64,000 nt of DNA from positions 1-64,000 of the forward strand of contig DVKX01000030.1 in assembly GCA_018715805.1 (NCBI GenBank), read 5' to 3'. Of this stretch, positions 1-6,863 are shown piece after piece. The notes beneath the pieces are model-generated. The model had not been told where the DNA came from. It worked only from the letters and a program-made list of their open reading frames with translations, and ran no database searches. The DNA comes from Candidatus Faecousia intestinigallinarum. GTDB taxonomy: Bacteria; Bacillota; Clostridia; Oscillospirales; Oscillospiraceae. Each line of letters starts with the position of its first letter. Position 1 is the stretch's first letter. Made by a program: the position numbers and the translations under genes.

Positions 1-306
1 GTCCCCCGCACCTGGCTGGCCGCCCAGCTGGCGCTGCGCACCGGGCTGGAACCGGTCATGCCCTTGGCGGGCACAGTGATCCCCGTTTCCTCCGACGGCA
101 TCACCATTCCCCAGACTTGGTACGGCCTGGCCTGGAAGCGCAGCAGCGGTGCCAATACCCGTGCCGTTCGTATGCTTATGGCCAACCTGCATGTCTCTCT
201 GGAGGATGCGCTGAAGCTCCTGGAGATCCCGAAATCCGAGCGCAATACCTACCGGAAGATCTGCGCTGCACGTGCGGGACAGAAAAAATCTCCAGAAATC
301 GGCTGA
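1..306 (+). CDS. Unknown protein, C-terminal part (5' end outside window)
   Basis: The open frame enters at base 1 and ends at a TGA, giving about 101 residues of the C-terminus. Codon use is GC-rich at third positions like the housekeeping genes, so the frame is probably real. The last third is helical, with LMANLHVSLEDALKLLEIP followed by a basic tail. That vaguely resembles the end of Rpn/PD-(D/E)XK nuclease-type proteins, but the upstream part gives no recognisable motif. I cannot assign a function. It lies just upstream of two toxin-antitoxin modules. Confidence 0.5.
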   Translation, partial: VPRTWLAAQLALRTGLEPVMPLAGTVIPVSSDGITIPQTWYGLAWKRSSGANTRAVRMLMANLHVSLEDALKLLEIPKSERNTYRKICAARAGQKKSPEIG

Positions 307-322
307 TGTTTGGAATTTGTTC

Positions 323-359
323 TTGACATTTTCTTGAATGTGCGCTATAATGTACACAT
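323..359 (+). promoter_or_regulatory. Sigma-70 promoter and putative operator of the first toxin-antitoxin module
   Basis: TTGACA (323-328) and TATAAT (346-351) are separated by 17 bp, a perfect vegetative promoter. An imperfect dyad, ATGTG at 338-342 against CACAT at 355-359, surrounds the -10 box. This is where autorepression by the antitoxin or antitoxin-toxin complex would be expected. AGGAGG follows at 361-366. Confidence 0.75.
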
Positions 360-373
360 AAGGAGGTGGGTTT

Positions 374-622
374 ATGCTGAACACCAATATTACGAACTTC
401 CGCAAAAACCTTTTCACCATGATGGAGCAGACGGTGCTTTACAACGAGCCGCTGAACATCTCTACCAAGGATGGCAACGCTGTGGTCATGAGCGAGGCGG
501 ACTACCGCAGCTTGATGGAGACGGTCTACCTTCTGTCTTTTCCCGGTATGCGGGAGAAGCTGCTGGATGGCGAAGCTGAGTCTCTGTCCGAGTGCATCCC
601 GGAGAGTGAGGTCGAGTGGTAA
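374..622 (+). CDS. Type II antitoxin, Phd/YefM family
   Basis: This 82-residue protein has the Phd/YefM pattern: an N-terminal DNA-binding part beginning NTNITNFRKNL, the hallmark VVMSEADYRSLMETVYLL, and an acidic C-terminal tail that would wrap the toxin. The family binds its own promoter as a dimer and neutralises a YoeB/RelE-type mRNA interferase. AGGAGG sits 7 bases before the ATG. The toxin gene starts at the base after this stop codon (TAA then GTG), so the two are translationally coupled. The promoter dyad just upstream is the likely autoregulatory operator. Confidence 0.88.
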   Translation: MLNTNITNFRKNLFTMMEQTVLYNEPLNISTKDGNAVVMSEADYRSLMETVYLLSFPGMREKLLDGEAESLSECIPESEVEW

Positions 623-889
623 GTGTACCAAATCGTTTATACAAAAACCGCCCTAAAGGACATTCCCAAAATCAAAAGCGCCCATTTGGACGGAAAGGTC
701 AAGGCATTGCTGGAAATCCTGCGAGAAAACCCCTACCAGACACCGCCCATCTATGAGAAGCTGATTGGCGATCTTCAGGGGCTGTATTCCAGGAGAATCA
801 ACATCCAGCACCGACTGGTATACCAAATCTTCGAGGAAGAAAAGACCGTGAAGATCATCAGTATTTGGACGCACTACGAACGAGTATAG
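623..889 (+). CDS. Toxin of the Txe/YoeB family (ribosome-dependent mRNA interferase)
   Basis: This 88-residue protein starts at a GTG directly abutting the antitoxin stop. Visible YoeB features are E45, R58 in LYSRRIN, R64 in HRLVYQI, and the terminal HY pair at 84-85, matching the E46/R59/R65/H83/Y84 catalytic set of E. coli YoeB. The family cleaves mRNA in the ribosomal A site. All key residues are present, so the toxin is probably active. Partner: the Phd/YefM antitoxin encoded immediately upstream. Confidence 0.88.
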   Translation: MYQIVYTKTALKDIPKIKSAHLDGKVKALLEILRENPYQTPPIYEKLIGDLQGLYSRRINIQHRLVYQIFEEEKTVKIISIWTHYERV

Positions 890-895
890 CAAAAA

Positions 896-918
896 GCGGG
901 GCAGTCCCCCTGCCCCGC
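896..918. terminator. Hairpin after the YoeB toxin (copy 1 of a repeated spacer)
   Basis: A perfect 9-bp stem (GCGGGGCAG/CTGCCCCGC) with a 5-base loop. Five A residues precede it on the plus strand, so the U-tract needed for intrinsic termination is on the minus-strand transcript. On the plus strand it would be weak. Nearly the same sequence recurs after the RelE toxin at 1480-1502. Confidence 0.6.
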
Positions 919-933
919 AGCGAAAAAATGGTA

Positions 934-970
934 TTGACATTGTAAACGCACTGTAGTATAATATACTACG
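934..970 (+). promoter_or_regulatory. Promoter with palindromic operator for the second toxin-antitoxin module
   Basis: TTGACA (934-939), 17-bp spacer, TATAAT (957-962). The -10 box lies inside a perfect 8-bp inverted repeat, GTAGTATA-A-TATACTAC (954-970), well suited to a ribbon-helix-helix antitoxin. Binding there would block RNA polymerase directly. AAAGGAG follows at about 971-977. Confidence 0.8.
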
Positions 971-985
971 AAAGGAGTTGATGTT

Positions 986-1207
986 ATGCCGTTCTCTATT
1001 CGACTGACTGAGGACGAACGCCGCCTGGTGGATAGCTATGCAAAGCTCCATTCGATCAGTGTTGGAGATGCATTTAAGCGGGCACTGTTTGAGAAGATCC
1101 AGGATGAATACGACATTACTGTTGCAAATGAAGCCTATGACGCGTATGTGCAGAGCGGAAAAAAGAGCCGCCCAATCAGCGAGTTCTGGAAGGAACTGGA
1201 TATATGA
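986..1207 (+). CDS. Antitoxin, RelB-like / DUF6290 ribbon-helix-helix family
   Basis: A 73-residue protein. The N-terminus MPFSIRLTEDERRLVDSYA is the beta strand plus helix of a ribbon-helix-helix domain, and SVGDAFKRALFEKIQDEYD is the second helix. The C-terminal half, ending in ISEFWKELDI, is the toxin-binding tail typical of DUF6290/RelB antitoxins. Its stop overlaps the toxin start (ATGA at 1204-1207). The perfect palindrome over its own -10 box is the likely binding site. It differs in family from the Phd/YefM antitoxin 400 bp upstream. Confidence 0.87.
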   Translation: MPFSIRLTEDERRLVDSYAKLHSISVGDAFKRALFEKIQDEYDITVANEAYDAYVQSGKKSRPISEFWKELDI

Positions 1208-1470
1208 GATATACCGTTGAAACGACCGATCAATTCGAGCGGGAATTCCGGAAGCTGGACAAATACACGCAGCGTATGCTCAAGTCCTGGATCCAAAAGA
1301 ATCTGGTCAACTGTGAGGATCCCCGCGCCAGAGGAAAAGGCTTGACAGCAAATCGCTCCGGGCAGTGGCGATACCGTATCGGAGATTACAGGCTGATTTG
1401 CCAAATTGAAGATGACCGGCTGGTTATTCTCGCCTTGAGCGTCGGCCACCGTAGAGACGTCTATCAGTAG
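1204..1470 (+). CDS. Toxin of the RelE/ParE family
   Basis: An 88-residue protein with the compact RelE fold signature: an N-terminal FEREFRKLDKYTQRML helix pair, then GQWRYRIGDYRLICQI and the C-terminal HRRDVY. The conserved basic and tyrosine residues of this mRNA interferase family (Arg in YRIGDYR, Arg-Arg-x-x-Tyr at the end) are present, so it is probably functional. The ATGA overlap with the antitoxin couples their translation. The hairpin at 1480-1502 follows 10 bases after the stop. Confidence 0.87.
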   Translation: MRYTVETTDQFEREFRKLDKYTQRMLKSWIQKNLVNCEDPRARGKGLTANRSGQWRYRIGDYRLICQIEDDRLVILALSVGHRRDVYQ

Positions 1471-1475
1471 ACAAC

Positions 1476-1550
1476 AAAAGCGGGGCAGTCCCCCTGCTCC
1501 GCAAAGTCGAGATAATCGGCATTGACATTTTTTGTGAACTCTGCTATTAT
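1476..1550 (+). repeat. Second copy of the hairpin-plus-promoter spacer, with an orphan promoter
   Basis: Bases 1476-1503 repeat 892-919 with a single difference, a T for C in the descending arm. The hairpin is 1480-1502. As in copy 1 it is followed by an ATTGACATT -35 block: TTGACA at 1522-1527, 17 bp, TATTAT at 1545-1550. Here no antitoxin gene follows. This looks like the regulatory remnant of a third module, or a cassette boundary. Confidence 0.65.
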
Positions 1551-2178
1551 CATCATTGATCATTTGGGTATTGCAAGTGCTGAAGCTGCCTGTGGAACTA
1601 GGCGCAATGCAAACTGCAACATCTGCCCCACAGACTTGCCGTTGGGTGGGTTCGCTAATATCGGGCGAGTGCCGCTGGCTACCAAAGCCAGATGCAGACG
1701 GCTACAGATAAAATATTCCCGGATGCTTCGCCAAAAGCATCCGGGAACGGAAGTCTGTAAGATATTTCCATGCCACTTACGACTGTCAACATCTTAGCAA
1801 ACCAACCCAGGTTTGTCAAGAGGGTATCTCCAAAAAGATACCGTTGATTAGTAAAAGGGCACGGGAACAATCCAATACGGAGGATTGATTCGGAAGGTCG
1901 GCAAGACGAACAGCGCCGTGACCGCAAACTTCCTGTTCCAAGGAAATTGCGAAAGCGCTCGATGCAGGGGTGAAAAGCCTGCTTTGCTACCGATGGACAA
2001 GCTCGTCAGAACATGGGGAAAACTGGTGGTGCAGCCCCCTGTGCGCAGAGGCGGGTTCTGAATCTCTGCCCCGATACCCTTTTGCGCACATTTCTCAACT
2101 TCCGAGTATCACTATACCCTTTTTGAATAACATCCTTCCCAGGCGCTGACAGGCTCAACGCCTGGGAAAGCTGTTTTT
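1551..2178. other. Gene-free accessory segment with strong hairpins
   Basis: No credible coding frame was found. Visible structure: a 13-bp stem at 1716-1747 (TTCCCGGATGCTT/AAGCATCCGGGAA); on the minus strand this is followed by ATATTTTATC, so it could terminate leftward transcripts. A 7-bp stem lies at 1824-1843 (GGTATCT/AGATACC). An 8-bp stem at 2139-2167 (CCCAGGCG/CGCCTGGG) is followed by a T-run toward the tRNA. The segment lies at the 3' side of a tRNA-Gly gene, so it may be the scar of an integrated element. Confidence 0.45.
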
Positions 2179-2252
2179 TGGAGCGGGTAATGGGAGTCGA
2201 ACCCACCTATCAACCTTGGGAAGGTCGCATTCTACCGATGAATTATACCCGC
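2179..2252 (-). tRNA. tRNA-Gly (anticodon CCC)
   Basis: The minus strand folds into a full cloverleaf. The acceptor GCGGGTA pairs perfectly with TACCCGC. The D arm is ATTC/GAAT, the anticodon stem CGACC/GGTTG with loop TTCCCAA (anticodon CCC, reads GGG), and the T arm GTGGG/CCCAT with loop TTCGACT. The discriminator is T and the 3' CCA is genome-encoded (2179-2181). The body is 71 nt. Its 3' end points toward the toxin-antitoxin region, the usual orientation for a tRNA used as an integration site. Confidence 0.95.
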
Positions 2253-2321
2253 GTTGCAGGCATTATTATAGCAGATACCGCGGCAAATAGCAAGTCTTTT
2301 TTTGTCGGAGAAAAAAAGTTT

Positions 2322-2882
2322 TCAAATTTGCTTCCCTTGTTCCCAAGGGAAAGGTTTGCCAGCCAGAACGGAATTACGAATATAGGCAAATGTCTCCTCC
2401 TCGCCCCGATCCCGGAGCATTAGAAGCAAATACTCCAGCTCCCGCTGGGTCTGCGGATGCATAAAGGTCTTTTCACGGCTGCGGTCATAGTATTCAAAAG
2501 CGGATGCGTCGGTATAGTCCTTGCCCTGGTAAGTCATGCACGCAGCCCGCCGATCCATCACCATCTCTACCAAGTACTTCCGCGGCATGGGAACCGGTCC
2601 ATACTGCCGCGTCTCCGGCAGCAGATCCGACCAGTACTCATAGTGATGCCGGTTGCGGCCTTTATGGTGCATCCAGGCAGTGCTGCAGCCCTCCGCCTCC
2701 CGCTGCGCGGAATTGGGACTGCGGTTGCCCTGGAAATATTTTACGCCGCAGCGAAACTCTGTGGGAGAAAACTTGGACAGGTCGTGGGTCAGTCCCTGCC
2801 AGTACAACCCCACCCGGAAGCACCCCCGGCGCACCAGGCGGCGGTGCCTGCACACCGTCTTAAAATGCTGCCAGGCTTTCAT
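2322..2882 (-). CDS. DUF5662 family protein
   Basis: A 186-residue protein. Recognisable blocks are LTHDLSKFSPTEF, AWMHHKGRNRHHYEYW and MPRKYLVEMVMDRRAA, which together mark the DUF5662 family. The clustered His and Asp residues suggest metal binding, but no function is established. I start at the ATG at 2882, which has GGGAGGA about 8 bases upstream. The frame stays open another 66 codons upstream, without a suitable ribosome site and across the promoter region of the divergent gene. It is a monocistronic gene between the tRNA and the small gene at 3027. Confidence 0.8.
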   Translation of the reverse strand: MKAWQHFKTVCRHRRLVRRGCFRVGLYWQGLTHDLSKFSPTEFRCGVKYFQGNRSPNSAQREAEGCSTAWMHHKGRNRHHYEYWSDLLPETRQYGPVPMPRKYLVEMVMDRRAACMTYQGKDYTDASAFEYYDRSREKTFMHPQTQRELEYLLLMLRDRGEEETFAYIRNSVLAGKPFPWEQGKQI

Positions 2883-2975
2883 CCAAGCATTCCTCCCTCT
2901 TACGTATTTTATTCCATTATAGCCCCCGCAGGCAGGAAATGCAAGCGCCAGGGCGAAATTAAAACATCTGGATTC

Positions 2976-3004
2976 TTGCCCATGCGGAGGAAATGTGCTA
3001 CAAT
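2976..3004 (+). promoter_or_regulatory. Promoter for the small unknown gene and MATE/ZIP genes
   Basis: TTGCCC (2976-2981), 17-bp spacer, TACAAT (2999-3004). Ribosome site AAAGGAG at 3011-3017 precedes the ATG at 3027. Confidence 0.6.
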
Positions 3005-3026
3005 AAATAAAAAGGAGTGTGTGTCC

Positions 3027-3254
3027 ATGGCGGAATACGAACTGGTCAGAGAAATCCAAAATCTGTGCCGCAACAATCAAATGCGGGACATATTTTTTGA
3101 GGAAGTGGAAACCGACGATCCGGAAGACTATGTCCGGCAGCTGCTACATGTAAGCAATCCGGAAATCAGCAAACAGACCCGGGAGGACGGCAGCGTTACT
3201 ATTTTCGCCGCCTGCGATGGGCTGACCCAAAAATTTATTTTTACGCCCATTTAA
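3027..3254 (+). CDS. Small conserved-looking unknown protein
   Basis: This 75-residue soluble protein has AAAGGAG ten bases before its ATG and a good promoter upstream. The sequence (MAEYELVREIQNLCRNNQ, then FFEEVETDDPEDYVRQLL) is acidic and helical with a short beta-like C-terminus. There is no signal peptide or membrane segment. I recognise no characterised family. It is only 20 bases upstream of a MATE transporter gene and probably co-transcribed with it. Confidence 0.7.
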   Translation: MAEYELVREIQNLCRNNQMRDIFFEEVETDDPEDYVRQLLHVSNPEISKQTREDGSVTIFAACDGLTQKFIFTPI

Positions 3255-3274
3255 GAAGGAGAAAAGAGAGAGAA

Positions 3275-4624
3275 ATGGATGAGCAAGAGCAAAAATTCAA
3301 TCAAATGACCCAGCCGCCCGTGGGCGGGCTGATCTGCCGGCTGGCAGTGCCATGCATTATCAGTATGCTGGTCACTTCCTTCTACAATATGGCGGACACC
3401 TTTTTTGTGGGTATGCTGAAGATCAACGCGGCCACCGGCGCGGTGGGCGTGGTATTTTCCATTATGGCCGTCATCCAGGCGGTGGGTTTTTTCTTTGGGC
3501 ACGGCAGCGGCAACTATATATCCCGCCAGCTGGGGGAGAAAAACTATGAGGAAGCCTCCAAAATGGCGGCTACCGGTTTCTTCTCCGCATTAGCGGCGGG
3601 CATTCTGATCTGCATTGCCGGACAGATTTTTCTGGAACCGCTGGCTTATCTGCTTGGCTCAACAGAAACTATCCTTCCCTATACCAAAGATTATCTGCGG
3701 GTCATCCTGCTGGGCACCCCTTGGATGACCACGAGCTTTGTGCTGAACAACCAGCTCCGCTACCAGGGAAGCGCCGCTTATGCCATGGTAGGCATTGTGG
3801 CCGGGGCGGTTTTGAATATTGGACTGGATCCTATTATGATCTTCTGGATGGATATGGGCGTGGCCGGCGCCGGCTGGGCCACCATTATCAGCCAGTTTGT
3901 CAGTTTTATCCTCCTGCTCATCGGCTGCAGCAAGGGTTCCAACATCCACATCCGCTTTTCTCAGATGCAGACGAAGTGGTTCTATTACAGCATGATCATC
4001 AAAGGCGGTCTCCCCTCCCTGGCACGGCAGGGGCTTGCCTCCCTGGCCACGATCTTTTTGAACGTGGCTGCCCGTCCTTTCGGCGACGCAGTGATCGCCG
4101 CCATGGGTGTCGTACAGCGGATCACCACCTTCGGCGGCTCCGCCATGATCGGCTTCGGTCAGGGATTCCAACCGGTGTGCGGCTTTAATTTCGGCGCAAA
4201 GCTTTATCGGCGGGTGAAAGACGGTTTCTGGTTCTGTGTCAAGGGCTCGTTTGTGTTTTTGGTGGCCATCAGTATTCTGGGCTATATCTTTGCTCCTCAG
4301 CTGATCGCCCTGTTCCGGGACGACCCCCAGGTCATCGCCTGCGGCACGCTGGCGCTTCGCCTTCAGTGCATTACGTTTCCCGCCCAGAGCTGGATTATCG
4401 TTAGCAATATGATGGCGCAGTCCATTGGCAGAACCATTCCCGCCACCCTCCTGGCTGCTGCGCGGCAGGGATTGTTTTTCATCCCCATCGTACTGCTGCT
4501 TCCTCTGATCCCTTCCATCGGCCTGATCGGCGTTCAGGCCGCGCAATCCGTGGCGGATCTGCTTACTCTGATCTTTGCAATTCCCCTGCAGCTTTATGTT
4601 TTGAAAACCATGGAGCGAAAGTAA
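3275..4624 (+). CDS. MATE family multidrug/toxin exporter
   Basis: 449 residues with twelve hydrophobic segments in two six-helix halves. The N-terminal signature GGLICRLAVPCIISMLVTSF then NMADTFFVGM is typical of the MATE fold. The second half repeats the pattern around QGFQPVCGFNFGAKLY. The family exports cationic drugs or metabolites from the cytoplasm in exchange for Na+ or H+; the substrate here is unknown. It sits between a small unknown gene and a ZIP metal transporter on the same strand. A second MATE gene lies convergent at 5471. Confidence 0.9.
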   Translation: MDEQEQKFNQMTQPPVGGLICRLAVPCIISMLVTSFYNMADTFFVGMLKINAATGAVGVVFSIMAVIQAVGFFFGHGSGNYISRQLGEKNYEEASKMAATGFFSALAAGILICIAGQIFLEPLAYLLGSTETILPYTKDYLRVILLGTPWMTTSFVLNNQLRYQGSAAYAMVGIVAGAVLNIGLDPIMIFWMDMGVAGAGWATIISQFVSFILLLIGCSKGSNIHIRFSQMQTKWFYYSMIIKGGLPSLARQGLASLATIFLNVAARPFGDAVIAAMGVVQRITTFGGSAMIGFGQGFQPVCGFNFGAKLYRRVKDGFWFCVKGSFVFLVAISILGYIFAPQLIALFRDDPQVIACGTLALRLQCITFPAQSWIIVSNMMAQSIGRTIPATLLAAARQGLFFIPIVLLLPLIPSIGLIGVQAAQSVADLLTLIFAIPLQLYVLKTMERK

Positions 4625-4638
4625 GAGGTTACTGACTT

Positions 4639-5418
4639 ATGCATCCTGTTCTATTTATTATTTTTCTGACCCTGTTCACCGGCGTGGGCGGCCTGGCTCT
4701 GGGGGGCGTTGCGGCCTCCCTGATCCGGCGGGAATCTCCCAGAGGCAGCAGTCTGCTGCTCAGCTTCACCGCAGGTTTAATGCTGTGCATTGTCTCCTTT
4801 GATATGGTGCCGGAGGCCATTGAGGCTGCAAGCAATCCTTATCTGGCGCCTGTCTTTCTAATTCTGGGCTTCGGCATTACCTTTTTGCTGAACTGCTGGA
4901 TTGACAAAAGCCAGCACCACGCAGACGAGCACCATTCCCATCAATGCGCCTGCGGTCATCACGATTTGCACAGCGCCGGAATTGTATTGGCCGCCGCTGT
5001 GGCGCTGCATAATATGCCGGTGGGTATGGCGGTGGGTACGGAGGTTTCTGTCCAGGGAATCGGCTGGGGCAGCGTCCTGGCCGCCGTCACCATTGGACTG
5101 CACAATATTCCGGAGGGGATGAGCATCGCCATTCCCCTGCTTCACGACGGCAGCAAGCGCATCGCCGCCATTGCCATTGCCGCCCTCAGCGGCATCCCCA
5201 CGGTGTTTGGCGCCTTGCTGGGCTATTTCATCGGCAGTCAGGCGGAATCTGCCCTTTCCATTGCCATGAGCCTGGCGGGAGGCGCCATGCTGTATGTGGT
5301 ATTCTTCGAACTGCTGCCGGAAAGCTACCGAAGCTGGCCTTCCAAATGGTCTATTTTGTCCACGATTCTGGGCTTTGCTCTGGGCGTTCTGCTATTGCTG
5401 TGTTTCAGCCACCACTGA
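4639..5418 (+). CDS. ZIP family divalent metal transporter
   Basis: 259 residues with about eight membrane segments. Helix IV carries HNMPVG (124-129) and helix V HNIPEG (155-160), the paired His/Glu metal-binding motifs of ZIP transporters. A histidine-rich cytoplasmic loop (residues 93-111, 8 His) lies between helices III and IV, as in zinc and iron carriers. The expected role is uptake of Zn2+ or another divalent metal. It starts 14 bases after the MATE stop with AAGAGG as ribosome site, so it is likely the last gene of that transcript. It ends before a bidirectional terminator. Confidence 0.92.
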   Translation: MHPVLFIIFLTLFTGVGGLALGGVAASLIRRESPRGSSLLLSFTAGLMLCIVSFDMVPEAIEAASNPYLAPVFLILGFGITFLLNCWIDKSQHHADEHHSHQCACGHHDLHSAGIVLAAAVALHNMPVGMAVGTEVSVQGIGWGSVLAAVTIGLHNIPEGMSIAIPLLHDGSKRIAAIAIAALSGIPTVFGALLGYFIGSQAESALSIAMSLAGGAMLYVVFFELLPESYRSWPSKWSILSTILGFALGVLLLLCFSHH

Positions 5419-5434
5419 TATTTATCCATAATCC

Positions 5435-5464
5435 AGCGCCGCCGCACAAAAGTGCGGCGGCGCT
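5435..5464. terminator. Bidirectional terminator between convergent transporter genes
   Basis: A 13-bp perfect GC-rich stem (AGCGCCGCCGCAC against its complement) with an AAAA loop lies between the ZIP gene (plus) and the second MATE gene (minus). The U-tracts are poor on both sides, but the position and stem strength support termination. Confidence 0.7.
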
Positions 5465-5470
5465 GCTGAT

Positions 5471-6844
5471 TTATTTTCGGAGGGTTTGTCCCGCTTCTAC
5501 GCTTTTGAAAATGCGCTGCAGCATCACCATGGCCACCGTGGCCAGGATGACCTCCGCCACAAATTGGGCATATGCCAATCCGTACAGCGGGAAAATCAGA
5601 TTCAGGATATAAAGCGCTGGGATCTCCAGCACGATTTTTCGCAGCAGCGCGAAAATCAGGGAACGCTTACCCATGCCGCAGGCCTGGAACACACCTACCG
5701 CCAGGAAGTCCAGCGCCAAAAACGGCAAGGCCAAAGAGAAGCCCTTTAAGAACGCGGCGCCATAGCCGATAATGGTCTCGTTCTTCATGAACATAGCCAC
5801 CAGTATTTCCGCCCCAAAGAAGCAGATTATCGCAGCCGCCACCACAAATATCAGGGAAACTTTCAAGGAGTAGGTGATCGTTTCCCGCAGCCGTTTGCCA
5901 TTCCCGCTGGAATAGTTATAACTCACCAGGGGCATAACCCCCTGGGAGAAGCCCATGGCCATATTCAACGGCACCATATTGATCTTCTGGGCGATCCCCA
6001 CCGCCGCCACCGCGTCTGCGCCGCCTACGGCGGCAAAATTGTTCAGGATGGTCATGCCTGTCACATTCAGAAGGTTCTGGATCGCGGCGGGGATTCCCAC
6101 CGCGCACACGCCAGTGACAATGCTCCTGCGAAATCCAAACATTTTGGGTCGGATGCATACGGCGGTTCGCTTCCGCCGCACGAATAACAGGACAAAAAAG
6201 TATCCGCAGGCAAATACATTGGAAATACAGGTGGCCAGACCCGCGCCGGAAGCGCCCATGTCCAATCCCCAGGGAAGGATGAAGATGGGATCCAAGATGA
6301 TGTTCAGCAGGCAGCCGCTCATGGTGCCAATGCTGGCATGAACCGTGGAGCCCTCCGCCCGCAGCAGGTAAGCCATGACCACATTCAGAATGGCCGGGAC
6401 AGCTCCCCAGCTTACAGTCCACAACAGGTATTCCCCTGTGGCCTGGGCGGTCTGTGCGTCCGCGCCCAAAATTTTCAGCGCCGGTACCCGCAGCAGGGTA
6501 TAGGCTAAAGAAAAGAACAGGCCGCTAAGAATGGCGCAGTAGAAGCCAAACGCGGAACTGCGGGATACCGTATCATAGTCCTTTCGACCCATAGCCCGGC
6601 TCATCATGCTGGACGCTCCCACGCCAAACAGATTGTTCACCGCATTGAAAGCCAGCAGCAGCGGCGCTGCCAATGTCACCGCCGCGTTCTGAATTGGCTC
6701 GTTGAGCATTCCAACAAAGAACGTATCGGACAGATTGTATATCACCATAACCAGGGAGCTGAGCACCGTGGGAATTGCCAGGGTCATCACAGCATTGGGA
6801 ATGGATCTTGTTTCAAATAATTCTATTTTGCGATCATCAACCAT
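5471..6844 (-). CDS. MATE family efflux transporter
   Basis: 457 residues and about twelve membrane helices. The N-terminus IELFETRSIPNAVMTLAIP followed by NLSDTFFVGML is a classic MATE start. The mid-protein PMVSYNY-like block appears as GVMPLVSYNYSSGNGKRL. I place the start at the ATG at 6844, which gives the usual MVDDRKIELFE N-terminus; a GTG 12 bases upstream is possible. It begins 19 bases after the PFL gene, so it is the last gene of the Dabb-ACT-PFL-MATE string. The substrate is unknown. Confidence 0.9.
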   Translation of the reverse strand: MVDDRKIELFETRSIPNAVMTLAIPTVLSSLVMVIYNLSDTFFVGMLNEPIQNAAVTLAAPLLLAFNAVNNLFGVGASSMMSRAMGRKDYDTVSRSSAFGFYCAILSGLFFSLAYTLLRVPALKILGADAQTAQATGEYLLWTVSWGAVPAILNVVMAYLLRAEGSTVHASIGTMSGCLLNIILDPIFILPWGLDMGASGAGLATCISNVFACGYFFVLLFVRRKRTAVCIRPKMFGFRRSIVTGVCAVGIPAAIQNLLNVTGMTILNNFAAVGGADAVAAVGIAQKINMVPLNMAMGFSQGVMPLVSYNYSSGNGKRLRETITYSLKVSLIFVVAAAIICFFGAEILVAMFMKNETIIGYGAAFLKGFSLALPFLALDFLAVGVFQACGMGKRSLIFALLRKIVLEIPALYILNLIFPLYGLAYAQFVAEVILATVAMVMLQRIFKSVEAGQTLRK

Positions 6845-6863
6845 AAAATCCAGCACTTCTTTC

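Noticed and set aside
892-1503. The repeated hairpins as integron attC sites
   Set aside because: They are only 23 bp, lack the R'/R'' core sites of attC, and no integron integrase is in the window.
1679-1927. 82-codon leftward frame in the gene-free segment next to the tRNA
   Set aside because: No ribosome site and no recognisable protein; it also reads through the 13-bp hairpin at 1716-1747.
3659-4546. 295-codon leftward frame over the MATE gene at 3275
   Set aside because: It is hydrophilic and His/Gln-rich without motifs, while the rightward frame is a complete MATE protein.
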